Below, piece by piece: positions 1 through 5,035 of a stretch of 5,035 bases of DNA (the stretch's first letter is position 1; every line of letters begins with the position of its first letter). This stretch comes from Bacillota bacterium. GTDB taxonomy: Bacteria; Bacillota; Clostridia; Christensenellales; CAG-138. Where the stretch lies: positions 1 to 5,035 of the forward strand of contig JAEWZS010000162.1 of assembly GCA_023458355.1 (NCBI GenBank), read 5' to 3'. A program made the translations under genes and the position numbers. The notes beneath the pieces were generated by a model that was not told the DNA's origin, did no database searches, and saw nothing but the letters and a program-made list of their open reading frames with translations.

Positions 1-1105
1 TTATGTTAAGCGAGGCGAACTGACTGAGAAGTATTACGAAGATAAAAAGGATGGGAAAATTGAAGTACCCGAAGAAGCTGCTGATCGCGCCGCTGAAGTT
101 GTTGCTGTGCTGGATTCCGTCTACGACCCAAACGCCGGCAAGCCGGAGAATGCCCGCAAGAACAATGTAGAGGTTACGCTTGATAAGGGTAAGATGAACA
201 GCCGCGCATTTCAAGAACTCTGGTCGCGTATCAACAGCAAAAGCTACTATATTGTGGCGTTTGACGAGAACGAGCTAATCACTAAGGCTATTGCAGAATT
301 GAATGTCAAGCTGCGTGTATCCAAGGTTTATTTTAAAGTGGAGAAAGGCGAACAGGCAAAGAACATCGAATCCAGAACCCAATTGCAAGCAGGTGAAGCT
401 TTTGTTCGTTCGGATATATCACGCGAGGAAGCGTCGCAGCACACGGTGTTGAAAGCGAGTAGTTCGGTCCGATATGACCTTGTGGGCAAAATCGTAACTG
501 AGACAGGGTTGACACGAAAAGCAGTAGCTGCAATTCTGATCGGTATAGATAATGTCGTCTTTAACCAGTTCGGTGATAACCCCGAAGAGTTCATCATCCG
601 CGCCTCTAACATTATCAATGAGCAGAAGGCCACGTCAATTATCGAGCATATCACCTACGACAAGCTGACCGCCGCGTTTGGCACGGAGATTTTCACAGAG
701 CCAGTCCTGAAAAAGGGCACCTTAGGTGTTAATGCAATGGAGACGAAACGCCATCTATACGACTATGTTATTTACGACTCCAAAGTAGAGCACGACTTTG
801 CTGTAGAACTGGAAGCACATAGTAAAGAGGTCGAGATCTATGTCAAACTGCCAAGTGGCTTTTATATAAACACTCCGGTCGGAAAGTACAACCCTGATTG
901 GGCGATTGCGTTTTACGAGGGCAAAGTCAAGCACATTTACTTTGTCGCCGAAACAAAGGGCGATATGTCTTCTTTGGAGCTTACCGGAATCGCGACAGCT
1001 AAAGCCCACTGTGCCCGTGAGCATTTTCGCGCCATCAGCGGAGAAAACGTAAAATACGATGTGGTAGACAGTTATGACAGATTGTGGGACTTGGTGAGCT
1101 CGTAG
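1..1105 (+). CDS. Type III restriction-modification system, Res subunit (C-terminal part, 5' end outside window)
   Basis: The reading frame is open to the left edge (first full codon at base 2) and ends at TAG 1103-1105, giving 367 visible residues. Res proteins of type III systems are usually near 1000 residues, so this is roughly the last third, lying after the helicase motor. The start YVKRGELTEKYYEDKK, the LDSVYDPN segment and the ending YDVVDSY match my memory of Res C-termini. The nuclease motif is visible: Pro-Asp of YNPDW at 893-898, then the ExK of VAETKG with Glu at 950-952 and Lys at 956-958, a PD-(D/E)XK catalytic site with all acidic and lysine residues present. In the family, Res cuts DNA at a distance from two unmethylated sites after ATP-driven communication and needs the Mod methyltransferase, which should lie upstream outside the window. 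A GTG at 107 is internal and not the start. No frameshift is seen. Isoleucine ATA codons are scarcer than in the downstream operon, compatible with acquisition by transfer. Confidence 0.9.
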   Translation, partial: YVKRGELTEKYYEDKKDGKIEVPEEAADRAAEVVAVLDSVYDPNAGKPENARKNNVEVTLDKGKMNSRAFQELWSRINSKSYYIVAFDENELITKAIAELNVKLRVSKVYFKVEKGEQAKNIESRTQLQAGEAFVRSDISREEASQHTVLKASSSVRYDLVGKIVTETGLTRKAVAAILIGIDNVVFNQFGDNPEEFIIRASNIINEQKATSIIEHITYDKLTAAFGTEIFTEPVLKKGTLGVNAMETKRHLYDYVIYDSKVEHDFAVELEAHSKEVEIYVKLPSGFYINTPVGKYNPDWAIAFYEGKVKHIYFVAETKGDMSSLELTGIATAKAHCAREHFRAISGENVKYDVVDSYDRLWDLVSS

Positions 1106-1166
1106 CAGGGAGGATGGATAGACCATACAGCCAATAGCCACTGCATGCATCTTGCGTTTCCACAAC

Positions 1167-1195
1167 TTTACAATCCCTGTAAACAAGTTTAAACT
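1167..1195 (+). promoter_or_regulatory. Possible distal promoter for the EF-hand gene
   Basis: TTTACA (1167-1172) and TAAACT (1190-1195) are separated by 17 bases and resemble -35 and -10 boxes (5/6 and 4/6 to consensus). The same TTTACA forms a 6-bp inverted repeat with TGTAAA at 1178-1183. The predicted start point would fall inside the palindrome at 1198-1216. The proximal promoter at 1235-1263 has a better -10, so this one is the weaker candidate. Confidence 0.25.
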
Positions 1196-1197
1196 AT

Positions 1198-1216
1198 CTA
1201 TTGTTGGCAACAATAG
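1198..1216. repeat. Perfect 19-bp palindrome, candidate operator
   Basis: CTATTGTTG (1198-1206), a central G at 1207, and CAACAATAG (1208-1216) form a perfect inverted repeat with 9-bp arms. No T-run follows, so it is not a Rho-independent terminator for the restriction gene. Its position, 19 bases before the -35 of the proximal promoter and across the start point of the distal candidate, suits a binding site for a dimeric regulator of the EF-hand gene. A hairpin in a longer transcript is the alternative. Confidence 0.45.
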
Positions 1217-1234
1217 CAATGAATAACCTCAACC

Positions 1235-1263
1235 ACGACACCGCTCATTACAACTCCTATAAT
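1235..1263 (+). promoter_or_regulatory. Predicted sigma-A-type promoter of the EF-hand gene
   Basis: A perfect TATAAT at 1258-1263 lies 17 bases after ACGACA at 1235-1240 (4/6 to TTGACA). Transcription would start near 1270, giving a leader of about 20 bases with the AGGAGG ribosome site (1276-1281) inside it. This short, ordinary layout makes it the preferred promoter for the small gene. Confidence 0.5.
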
Positions 1264-1289
1264 CAACACAGAATCAGGAGGCTTTGACC

Positions 1290-1454
1290 ATGGGTAATCG
1301 TAAAGACAATTTTCTCGGCGGTTATTTTGACTTTGACGGTGATGGCACAACCTCGTTGGATGAGGAAATAATGGGATTAGCAATCCTCGAAAACATCGAC
1401 AGCTCCTTGGACGATTCAGATGAGGATAATGATTTATTAAGCGATGATCTCTGA
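1290..1454 (+). CDS. Small acidic EF-hand protein (54 aa), function unknown
   Basis: ATG 1290-1292 to TGA 1452-1454 encodes 54 residues, preceded by AGGAGG (1276-1281) with an 8-base spacer, one of the best ribosome sites in the window. Residues 14-25, DFDGDGTTSLDE, form a complete EF-hand calcium loop: Asp at loop positions 1, 3 and 5, Gly at 6, Ser at 9 and Glu at 12. Position 8, usually a hydrophobic residue, is Thr. A short helix follows (about 24-36), then a strongly acidic tail (DSSLDDSDEDNDLLSDDL). There is no signal peptide or membrane segment, so it is probably cytoplasmic. From memory, similar short proteins (FFGG.FDF.GDGKT...EE) occur as uncharacterised genes in gut clostridia. A single EF-hand could work as a dimer or as a partner-binding peptide; dockerin is unlikely because only one loop is present. 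It forms its own transcription unit with a promoter upstream and a terminator downstream. The calcium role is inferred from the loop only. Confidence 0.82.
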   Translation: MGNRKDNFLGGYFDFDGDGTTSLDEEIMGLAILENIDSSLDDSDEDNDLLSDDL

Positions 1455-1527
1455 GCATAAAGCGATGCAGGCCTAAACCGAGGGCTTTCGGAATGAACAG
1501 CCTTGTATCATAATAGCTTTTTATCAC

Positions 1528-1558
1528 AAGACACCCTAAAGGGGTGTCTTCTGTTTTT
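1528..1558 (+). terminator. Rho-independent terminator after the EF-hand gene
   Basis: AAGACACCC (1528-1536), loop TAAAG (1537-1541) and GGGTGTCTT (1542-1550) give a perfect 9-bp stem, followed by CTGTTTTT (1551-1558). The T-run is on the + strand side only, so it terminates rightward transcription. It lies 73 bases past the stop of the small gene and separates the left units from the TetR operon. Confidence 0.9.
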
Positions 1559-1737
1559 GGCATAGTATGGAGGCGTTGAACCGGTGGATAAGAAAAGGCT
1601 GCGCTTTCTTGAACCCAAAATCTTGACAATATAAATGCGAACAACCGGTACGAAATGCACATATATTCCTGCCCGAGTGCAAACAAACCCGTAGCACCGG
1701 GCCCATAATCCCTATCATTTATACCAAAATATTACTC
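1559..1737. other. Intergenic stretch with no recognisable gene
   Basis: Together with 1455-1527 and the regulatory DNA up to 1858, this makes about 400 bases without a gene. I see only a TTGACA at 1623-1628 with no matching -10 at 16-18 bases, two copies of AACCGGT (1579-1585 and 1643-1649), and an imperfect inverted repeat of AAGAAA/TTTCTT around 1589-1610. Short frames on both strands lack ribosome sites. Nothing here supports a tRNA, an insertion-sequence end or a CRISPR array. Confidence 0.5.
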
Positions 1738-1753
1738 TGACAAATTATTGTCA
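1738..1753. promoter_or_regulatory. Candidate TetR operator, upstream copy
   Basis: TGACAA (1738-1743), spacer ATTA and TTGTCA (1748-1753) form a perfect 6-bp inverted repeat just ahead of the -35 box at 1762. The half-site is the same as in the repeat across the predicted start point (1792-1816), but the two halves are arranged in the opposite order with a shorter spacer. This suggests a second, perhaps weaker or cooperative, site for the regulator encoded immediately downstream. Confidence 0.5.
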
Positions 1754-1761
1754 AATTCATC

Positions 1762-1790
1762 TTGAAAAAACAAACAATGCATGCTATCAT
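1762..1790 (+). promoter_or_regulatory. Promoter of the TetR operon
   Basis: TTGAAA (1762-1767) and TATCAT (1785-1790) are exactly 17 bases apart, and TGC directly before the -10 gives an extended -10 element. An A-tract runs through the start of the spacer. The predicted start point, about 1797, falls inside the inverted repeat at 1792-1816, so binding there would block RNA polymerase. The leader would be about 60 bases. Confidence 0.75.
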
Positions 1791-1791
1791 C

Positions 1792-1816
1792 AAATTGTCA
1801 GTCTTCATGACAATTT
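1792..1816. promoter_or_regulatory. Candidate TetR operator over the transcription start
   Basis: AAATTGTCA (1792-1800), a 7-base centre and TGACAATTT (1808-1816) form a perfect inverted repeat with 9-bp arms. It starts one base past the -10 box and covers the predicted start point, the classic position for repression. TetR-family proteins bind such palindromes as dimers, and the first gene after it encodes one. No T-run follows the right arm, so a terminator or attenuator is unlikely. Confidence 0.65.
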
Positions 1817-1844
1817 AGAAATTCAGGCACATAGGCATATAAAA

Positions 1845-1861
1845 GAGGGGGAATCGTTTTG
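1845..1861 (+). promoter_or_regulatory. Ribosome binding site fixing the TTG start of the TetR gene
   Basis: GAGGGGG (1845-1851) sits 7 bases before TTG 1859-1861, while the next possible in-frame start (GTG at codon 12) has no such site and would cut into the first helix. The start codon is also inside a small palindrome, CGTTT-TGC-AAACG (1855-1867), which could fold in the mRNA. TTG plus this fold would be expected to keep regulator output low. Confidence 0.65.
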
Positions 1862-2479
1862 CAAACGCGGAAGATCACCAATAAAAACAAGGTGGTTTTA
1901 CAGGCTCTGCGTGCATTTATCGAGCAGGGGGTGGATGCGACCACCGTTGCCGGTATCGCAGCAGCAGCAGGGCTTACCGAACGCTCGGTCTACCGCTATT
2001 TTCCCACAAAGGCGGAGCTGGTTTTGGAAACTGCTTTGCTCTTTTGGGGGGAAACCGTAAAACAGGCGGACGCAGTGTATGACAGCGGCGCATTCTCCGG
2101 TATGAGCGGCGCTGAGCAGATACGCGCCGTGCTGCGCGCGTATGCCGAGCTTTACTTTACAGAACGTGAAAAGCTGATATTCGTGCACGAAGCGGAGCTT
2201 TATCTTTATAAGCACGATATGGGCAGCCTTAACAAAAACAAGCCTCCCGCTCCATATCACGAATTCCGCGCACCGCTTGCTAAGGCAATACGCCACGGCA
2301 TTGAGGATGGCAGCGTTTTAAACAACGAAAACATGGAGTTGCTTTACTACAACGCTTATGACGCGCTTTTAGGGCTGATACAGAAAACGTCCATCAACAG
2401 CCCCAATATGGACGCGACTACGGCAAAGCAGCGTATTGAGCACTTCTGTGACCTTCTTACCAAGTCCTTCACGGGCTGA
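1859..2479 (+). CDS. TetR/AcrR-family transcriptional regulator
   Basis: A 206-residue protein, the usual TetR-family length. The N-terminal DNA-binding domain spans about residues 8-55. Its helix-turn-helix reads TTVAGIAAAAGLTERSVYRY (28-47), followed by the typical FPTKAELV, where Tyr-Phe and Lys belong to the family signature. The remainder is predicted helical and should form the ligand pocket and dimer face; it has no sequence feature that names a ligand. The chosen start is TTG, supported by GAGGGGG at 7 bases. The gene leads a co-directional cluster with a membrane protein 60 bases on, and its promoter is flanked by two matching inverted repeats. It is therefore most likely a self-repressing local regulator released by a small molecule handled by the operon. 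The family is clear; the target and inducer are inferred. Confidence 0.93.
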   Translation: MQTRKITNKNKVVLQALRAFIEQGVDATTVAGIAAAAGLTERSVYRYFPTKAELVLETALLFWGETVKQADAVYDSGAFSGMSGAEQIRAVLRAYAELYFTEREKLIFVHEAELYLYKHDMGSLNKNKPPAPYHEFRAPLAKAIRHGIEDGSVLNNENMELLYYNAYDALLGLIQKTSINSPNMDATTAKQRIEHFCDLLTKSFTG

Positions 2480-2539
2480 ATCGGGTTTCCGTTTAGCACC
2501 GCGAAATGATACATGATTTATTATTAGGAGGTACGCACC

Positions 2540-3370
2540 ATGTCGGAACATGAAAAGAAGCTGGCGCCGCAGCAAGGCGAACACCGCAATCAAAACATAC
2601 TTTTGGCCATACTGACCCTCGCGTTTACCGCAACTTCCATGCTTGCGGCATCGCAGCCCATTTTGGTGAACATACCCGTAAATGTGCTGCTGCCTATCGC
2701 CATTATGGTATTTGGCAAGCTTGTGTTCTTTGAAAGGCTCAAGCTAACCACACTTACGCTTTTAAGGGTGGTTATTATCTTCGCGGTGTTTAACATACTC
2801 GACCGCCAGGTGTTTGTAAACATCGTGCTGATCTTCCTCGCCATCAACATACTTGAGGCAACGTTTACCGATATTGTTCGCTACAAGCGGTATTTTAACG
2901 GTGTAACGGGTATTGTGCTTGCTGTTTCGATACTCTTTTTGCGCGGCACTTGGCTTGACTTTACCGCTACCCAAGGGCTCGGTTTCTTCTCGAAGTTCTT
3001 CCACCTTTATGAGTTTCATGCTCCTACCCTTATAGGAACCATTTGCTGGATCATCGCCTACACCATTTGGAACTGGGTGTTTGTAACAAACGAGTTCTCA
3101 CCGGCTGTTGCTAAGCTGCATGTGGGCATACTTGCAGCCCCCATATTGGGTGTTCTTATCACCGGTAACCCGGGCTACTGGCTGGTTTTCCGTGCAGGTT
3201 CATTGTCGTTTGGTGGCTGTTTCCAGATCGCGGAGAAGGAGTTTGTTGAACAAAGCCTTAAGAGTGAAAAATTCAGCCGCTTTGTGGCCGCAACCAAGGG
3301 CAATGCTGTGCAGATATGTTTGATGGTACTAAACATCGTACTCATCGCGGCTGCCTGTTTCATCAAATAA
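2540..3370 (+). CDS. Integral membrane protein of unknown family, about eight helices
   Basis: A 276-residue protein beginning at ATG 2540 with AGGAGGT (2526-2532) 7 bases upstream. After a charged 18-residue N-terminus come hydrophobic segments at roughly 19-37, 42-63, 72-88, 91-109, 121-136, 161-183, 195-217 and 256-274. Positive clusters (ERLKL 65-69, RYKRYF 114-119) alternate so that both ends are predicted to be cytoplasmic. A 38-residue loop (about 218-255) rich in Lys, Glu and Ser precedes the last helix. I do not recognise the family and see no transporter signature such as the MFS loop motif, no Walker box, no heme-binding His pairs and no clear metal-binding cluster. It lies between the TetR gene and the flavoprotein gene, 15 bases before the latter, so the two are very probably co-transcribed and may act together in the membrane, as permease, anchor or substrate-delivery partner. 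That role is inference from context only. Confidence 0.85.
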   Translation: MSEHEKKLAPQQGEHRNQNILLAILTLAFTATSMLAASQPILVNIPVNVLLPIAIMVFGKLVFFERLKLTTLTLLRVVIIFAVFNILDRQVFVNIVLIFLAINILEATFTDIVRYKRYFNGVTGIVLAVSILFLRGTWLDFTATQGLGFFSKFFHLYEFHAPTLIGTICWIIAYTIWNWVFVTNEFSPAVAKLHVGILAAPILGVLITGNPGYWLVFRAGSLSFGGCFQIAEKEFVEQSLKSEKFSRFVAATKGNAVQICLMVLNIVLIAAACFIK

Positions 3371-3385
3371 CACGGAGGTTGTTTC

Positions 3386-4915
3386 ATGCAAAGCTACGAC
3401 GTAATTATTATCGGCGCGGGGAACGGGGGCCTTGCTTCTGCCGCGACGCTTGCCGAAAAGGGTAAGCGAGTAATCGTATTTGAAAAACATAATATACCCG
3501 GCGGCTGCGGAACGAGCTTCCGCCGCGGACGCTTCGAGTTTGAGGTGGCGTTGCACCAGCTTAGCAGCATGGGTACAAAGGAAAAGCCCGGTCCCTTACG
3601 CGAGCAGTTCAAGCGCTACGGCATTGAGGACCAAATAGAGTGGGTCGAAATCAAGGAGCTGTTCCGTGTGAACTTCCCCGACGGAACAGGTATATCTTTG
3701 CCTGCTGACCGAAGGAAATGTGAGGCACACCTAATTGAGCTCTTTCCCGAGGAGAAAGATGCAATATTAGGCTATTTTGAGGCAGTGTATACTTTTTGTG
3801 CGGAATCGGCCGCGTTTGCGCAAAAGAGCGCTGCAAGTACAGGCGAACCCGGTGCTCTTAAAAAAGCCGTCATGAAGTTTGGTTTCCCAAAGCTTTATCC
3901 ATCCTTAGCTAAATACGCACTCAAGAGCACGCAGGAAGTGCTGGATGAGTTTTTTAAATCCCCTAAGCTACAGCTTGCGTTGAGCGCCTATTGGTGCTTC
4001 ATGGGCATGCCGCCCGCACGTTTCCCATGGTCCATACTCGCCAAATGCACCAACATTTACATGGAAGATAAGCCTTTCTACCTAAAGGGCACTTCTATGG
4101 TTATGAACCAGGCGCTTATGGAAGCAATAGGCCGTATGGGCGGGGTAGTGCGGCTCAACAGCGCGGTGACAAGGATTTTAGTGGAGAACGGCAAGGCCGT
4201 TGGCGTTGTGGATGAAAACGGCACCGAATACCGTGCAAAAAAGATCATCTCCAACATTTCGCCTCTCGCCACCTACGGTGCACTGCTCAAAAAGGAAGAT
4301 ATCCCAAAGAGCGCCCGCGAATATCTAAAACCCTACACAGTGGGCATTTCTGCACTTACCTGTTTTATAGGGCTTGATTGTACGCCCGAGGAGCTTGGTT
4401 TTACCACCTCCTTTACACTCAATTACGAGAGCATGAATGCCAATGAGGATTTTCAGGATGCCTACCGCTTACTGCCCGAAAACGATCCGCTGGTAGCCAC
4501 CTGCTACACGGTGGACGATCCGAGCATTTCTCCGCCGGGTACGAGCATCATCACTGCGGGTACGCTCAAATATGCCACCGAATGGGAAAAGCTTACGCCC
4601 GAGCAGTATTACGAAATGAAGTACGAAGCGGGCAGGCGCATTGTGGCGCGGCTTGAGAAAATGTACCCCGGTTTTACCGATCACATCGAAGAGATGGAAA
4701 TTGCGACACCGCTTACACACATGCGCTATCTTAACCACCCGGGCGGAGCCATTTATGGTTTTGAACAGGATATCATGTCTTCCGTGTTTTTCTTCCCGAC
4801 CGAGAGCAAGCTTGAGAATTTGGAGTTTGCAAGCGGCTGGGTGAATGCCTGTGGCTTTGGCCCTAACTATATGTTTGCAGACAAAGTGGCAACACGCGTT
4901 GCCGAGGAGGTGTGA
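3386..4915 (+). CDS. FAD-dependent oxidoreductase, phytoene desaturase / retinol saturase (CrtI/RetSat) superfamily
   Basis: A 509-residue protein of normal length for CrtI-type enzymes. The N-terminus has a Rossmann FAD motif, IIIGAGNGG (7-15), with the ribose-binding Glu33 in VIVFEKH, then PGGCGTSF (38-45) and FEFEVALHQ with His57. From memory this resembles the GGCCHTF...LEFDTGIHYIG region of retinol saturase more than the PGGRA of carotenoid desaturases. The middle has YLKGTSMVMNQAL (232-244), the substrate-domain entry, and KKIISNISP (285-293), equivalent to the VISNADP of the family. The end has TPLTHMRYLNHPGGAIYG (441-458) and the FAD-closing ASGWVNACGFGPNYMFAD (482-499). Known relatives desaturate, isomerise or saturate polyunsaturated isoprenoids. 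Its substrate here is unknown, and a reductase/saturase role in an anaerobe is only my inference. GGAGG (3374-3378) with a 7-base spacer supports the ATG start. There is no signal peptide, so it is probably cytoplasmic and membrane-associated. It is coupled to the gene starting 2 bases after its stop. Confidence 0.88.
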   Translation: MQSYDVIIIGAGNGGLASAATLAEKGKRVIVFEKHNIPGGCGTSFRRGRFEFEVALHQLSSMGTKEKPGPLREQFKRYGIEDQIEWVEIKELFRVNFPDGTGISLPADRRKCEAHLIELFPEEKDAILGYFEAVYTFCAESAAFAQKSAASTGEPGALKKAVMKFGFPKLYPSLAKYALKSTQEVLDEFFKSPKLQLALSAYWCFMGMPPARFPWSILAKCTNIYMEDKPFYLKGTSMVMNQALMEAIGRMGGVVRLNSAVTRILVENGKAVGVVDENGTEYRAKKIISNISPLATYGALLKKEDIPKSAREYLKPYTVGISALTCFIGLDCTPEELGFTTSFTLNYESMNANEDFQDAYRLLPENDPLVATCYTVDDPSISPPGTSIITAGTLKYATEWEKLTPEQYYEMKYEAGRRIVARLEKMYPGFTDHIEEMEIATPLTHMRYLNHPGGAIYGFEQDIMSSVFFFPTESKLENLEFASGWVNACGFGPNYMFADKVATRVAEEV

Positions 4916-4917
4916 GT

Positions 4918-5035
4918 ATGGCAAAAACATTGAAAGAAACACTGCTCGGCACACTTGTGCACGGCGAGGAAGTATTGGAGGATATCCGCACAGCGCGAAA
5001 AATATCAAACGATAAGCTGCCGCTAGGTAAAGAAC
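4918..5035 (+). CDS. Unrecognised protein, N-terminal 39 residues only (runs off right edge)
   Basis: ATG 4918-4920 opens a frame with no stop to the end of the window. Its ribosome site GAGGAGGTG (4904-4912) lies inside the last codons of the oxidoreductase gene, 7 bases before the ATG measured from AGGAGG, and the genes are only 2 bases apart, so translational coupling is likely. The visible part starts MAKTLKETLLGTLVHGEEVL and continues through EDIRTARKIS to KLPLGKE. It is mostly charged and helical in character, without a signal peptide or a nucleotide-binding motif so far. I do not recognise the family. By position it should belong to the same pathway as the flavoprotein. Confidence 0.75.
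   Translation, partial: MAKTLKETLLGTLVHGEEVLEDIRTARKISNDKLPLGKE

Noticed and set aside
107..109. GTG as start of the restriction gene
   Set aside because: The frame continues upstream to the window edge with residues typical of the Res family, so the GTG is an internal valine.
755..1219. 154-residue frame on the minus strand
   Set aside because: It is a shadow of the restriction gene nuclease domain, where the + frame carries the PD...ExK motif.
1567..1626. 19-residue frame starting ATG GAG GCG (MEALNRWIRKGCAFLNPKS)
   Set aside because: There is no Shine-Dalgarno site in front, it follows directly after a terminator T-run, and no conservation can be shown; it may be a gene remnant but this cannot be supported.
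1623..1628. TTGACA as a -35 box
   Set aside because: The bases 16-18 downstream read CGGTAC-like sequence with no -10 resemblance, and there is no gene start nearby.
1198..1686. 162-residue frame on the minus strand across the intergenic region
   Set aside because: It runs antisense through the well-supported EF-hand gene and its terminator, has no clear ribosome site, and its composition (many Cys, His, Pro and Arg) looks like non-coding translation.
2519..2524. TATTAT as a -10 box for an internal promoter before the membrane protein gene
   Set aside because: It is only two bases ahead of the Shine-Dalgarno sequence at 2526-2532, so a transcript from it would start within or after the ribosome site.
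4469..5008. 179-residue frame on the minus strand
   Set aside because: It is antisense to the oxidoreductase gene and the following gene start, both of which have family motifs or ribosome sites; the product is Cys/His/Arg-rich with no recognisable domain.

Overview
The window (all recognisable genes on the + strand) looks like chromosomal DNA of a Bacillota/Clostridia-type bacterium. The signs are moderate GC, strong AGGAGG-type Shine-Dalgarno sites 7-8 bases ahead of nearly every start, a TTG start, sigma-A-like promoters, and a small EF-hand protein of a kind I associate with gut clostridia. The taxonomic call is an inference from style, not from a marker gene.

Left part (1-1105): the C-terminal third of the Res (helicase/nuclease) subunit of a type III restriction-modification system, open at the left edge, with an intact PD...ExK nuclease motif. 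Middle (1106-1858): a mostly non-coding stretch holding one very small gene (1290-1454, 54 aa). That gene encodes a canonical EF-hand calcium loop followed by a highly acidic tail. It has its own promoter, a perfect 19-bp palindrome upstream, and a strong Rho-independent terminator at 1528-1558. About 180 bases with nothing recognisable follow, then a well-formed promoter (1762-1790) bracketed by two inverted repeats built from the same TTGTCA/TGACAA half-site.

Right part (1859-5035): an operon reading TetR-family regulator, roughly eight-helix membrane protein of unknown family, CrtI/retinol-saturase-like FAD oxidoreductase, then the start of an unrecognised protein that runs off the right edge. 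Gaps between these genes are 60, 15 and 2 bases, and the last Shine-Dalgarno lies inside the preceding gene. The simplest model is an autoregulated, ligand-inducible operon. The TetR protein would bind the palindromes around its own promoter and release them when a (probably hydrophobic) compound appears. The membrane protein and flavoprotein would then handle or reduce/desaturate that compound. The substrate cannot be read from the sequence. No phytoene synthase or other carotenoid gene is visible, so a carotenoid role should not be assumed. This operon is the best candidate here for an undescribed function.
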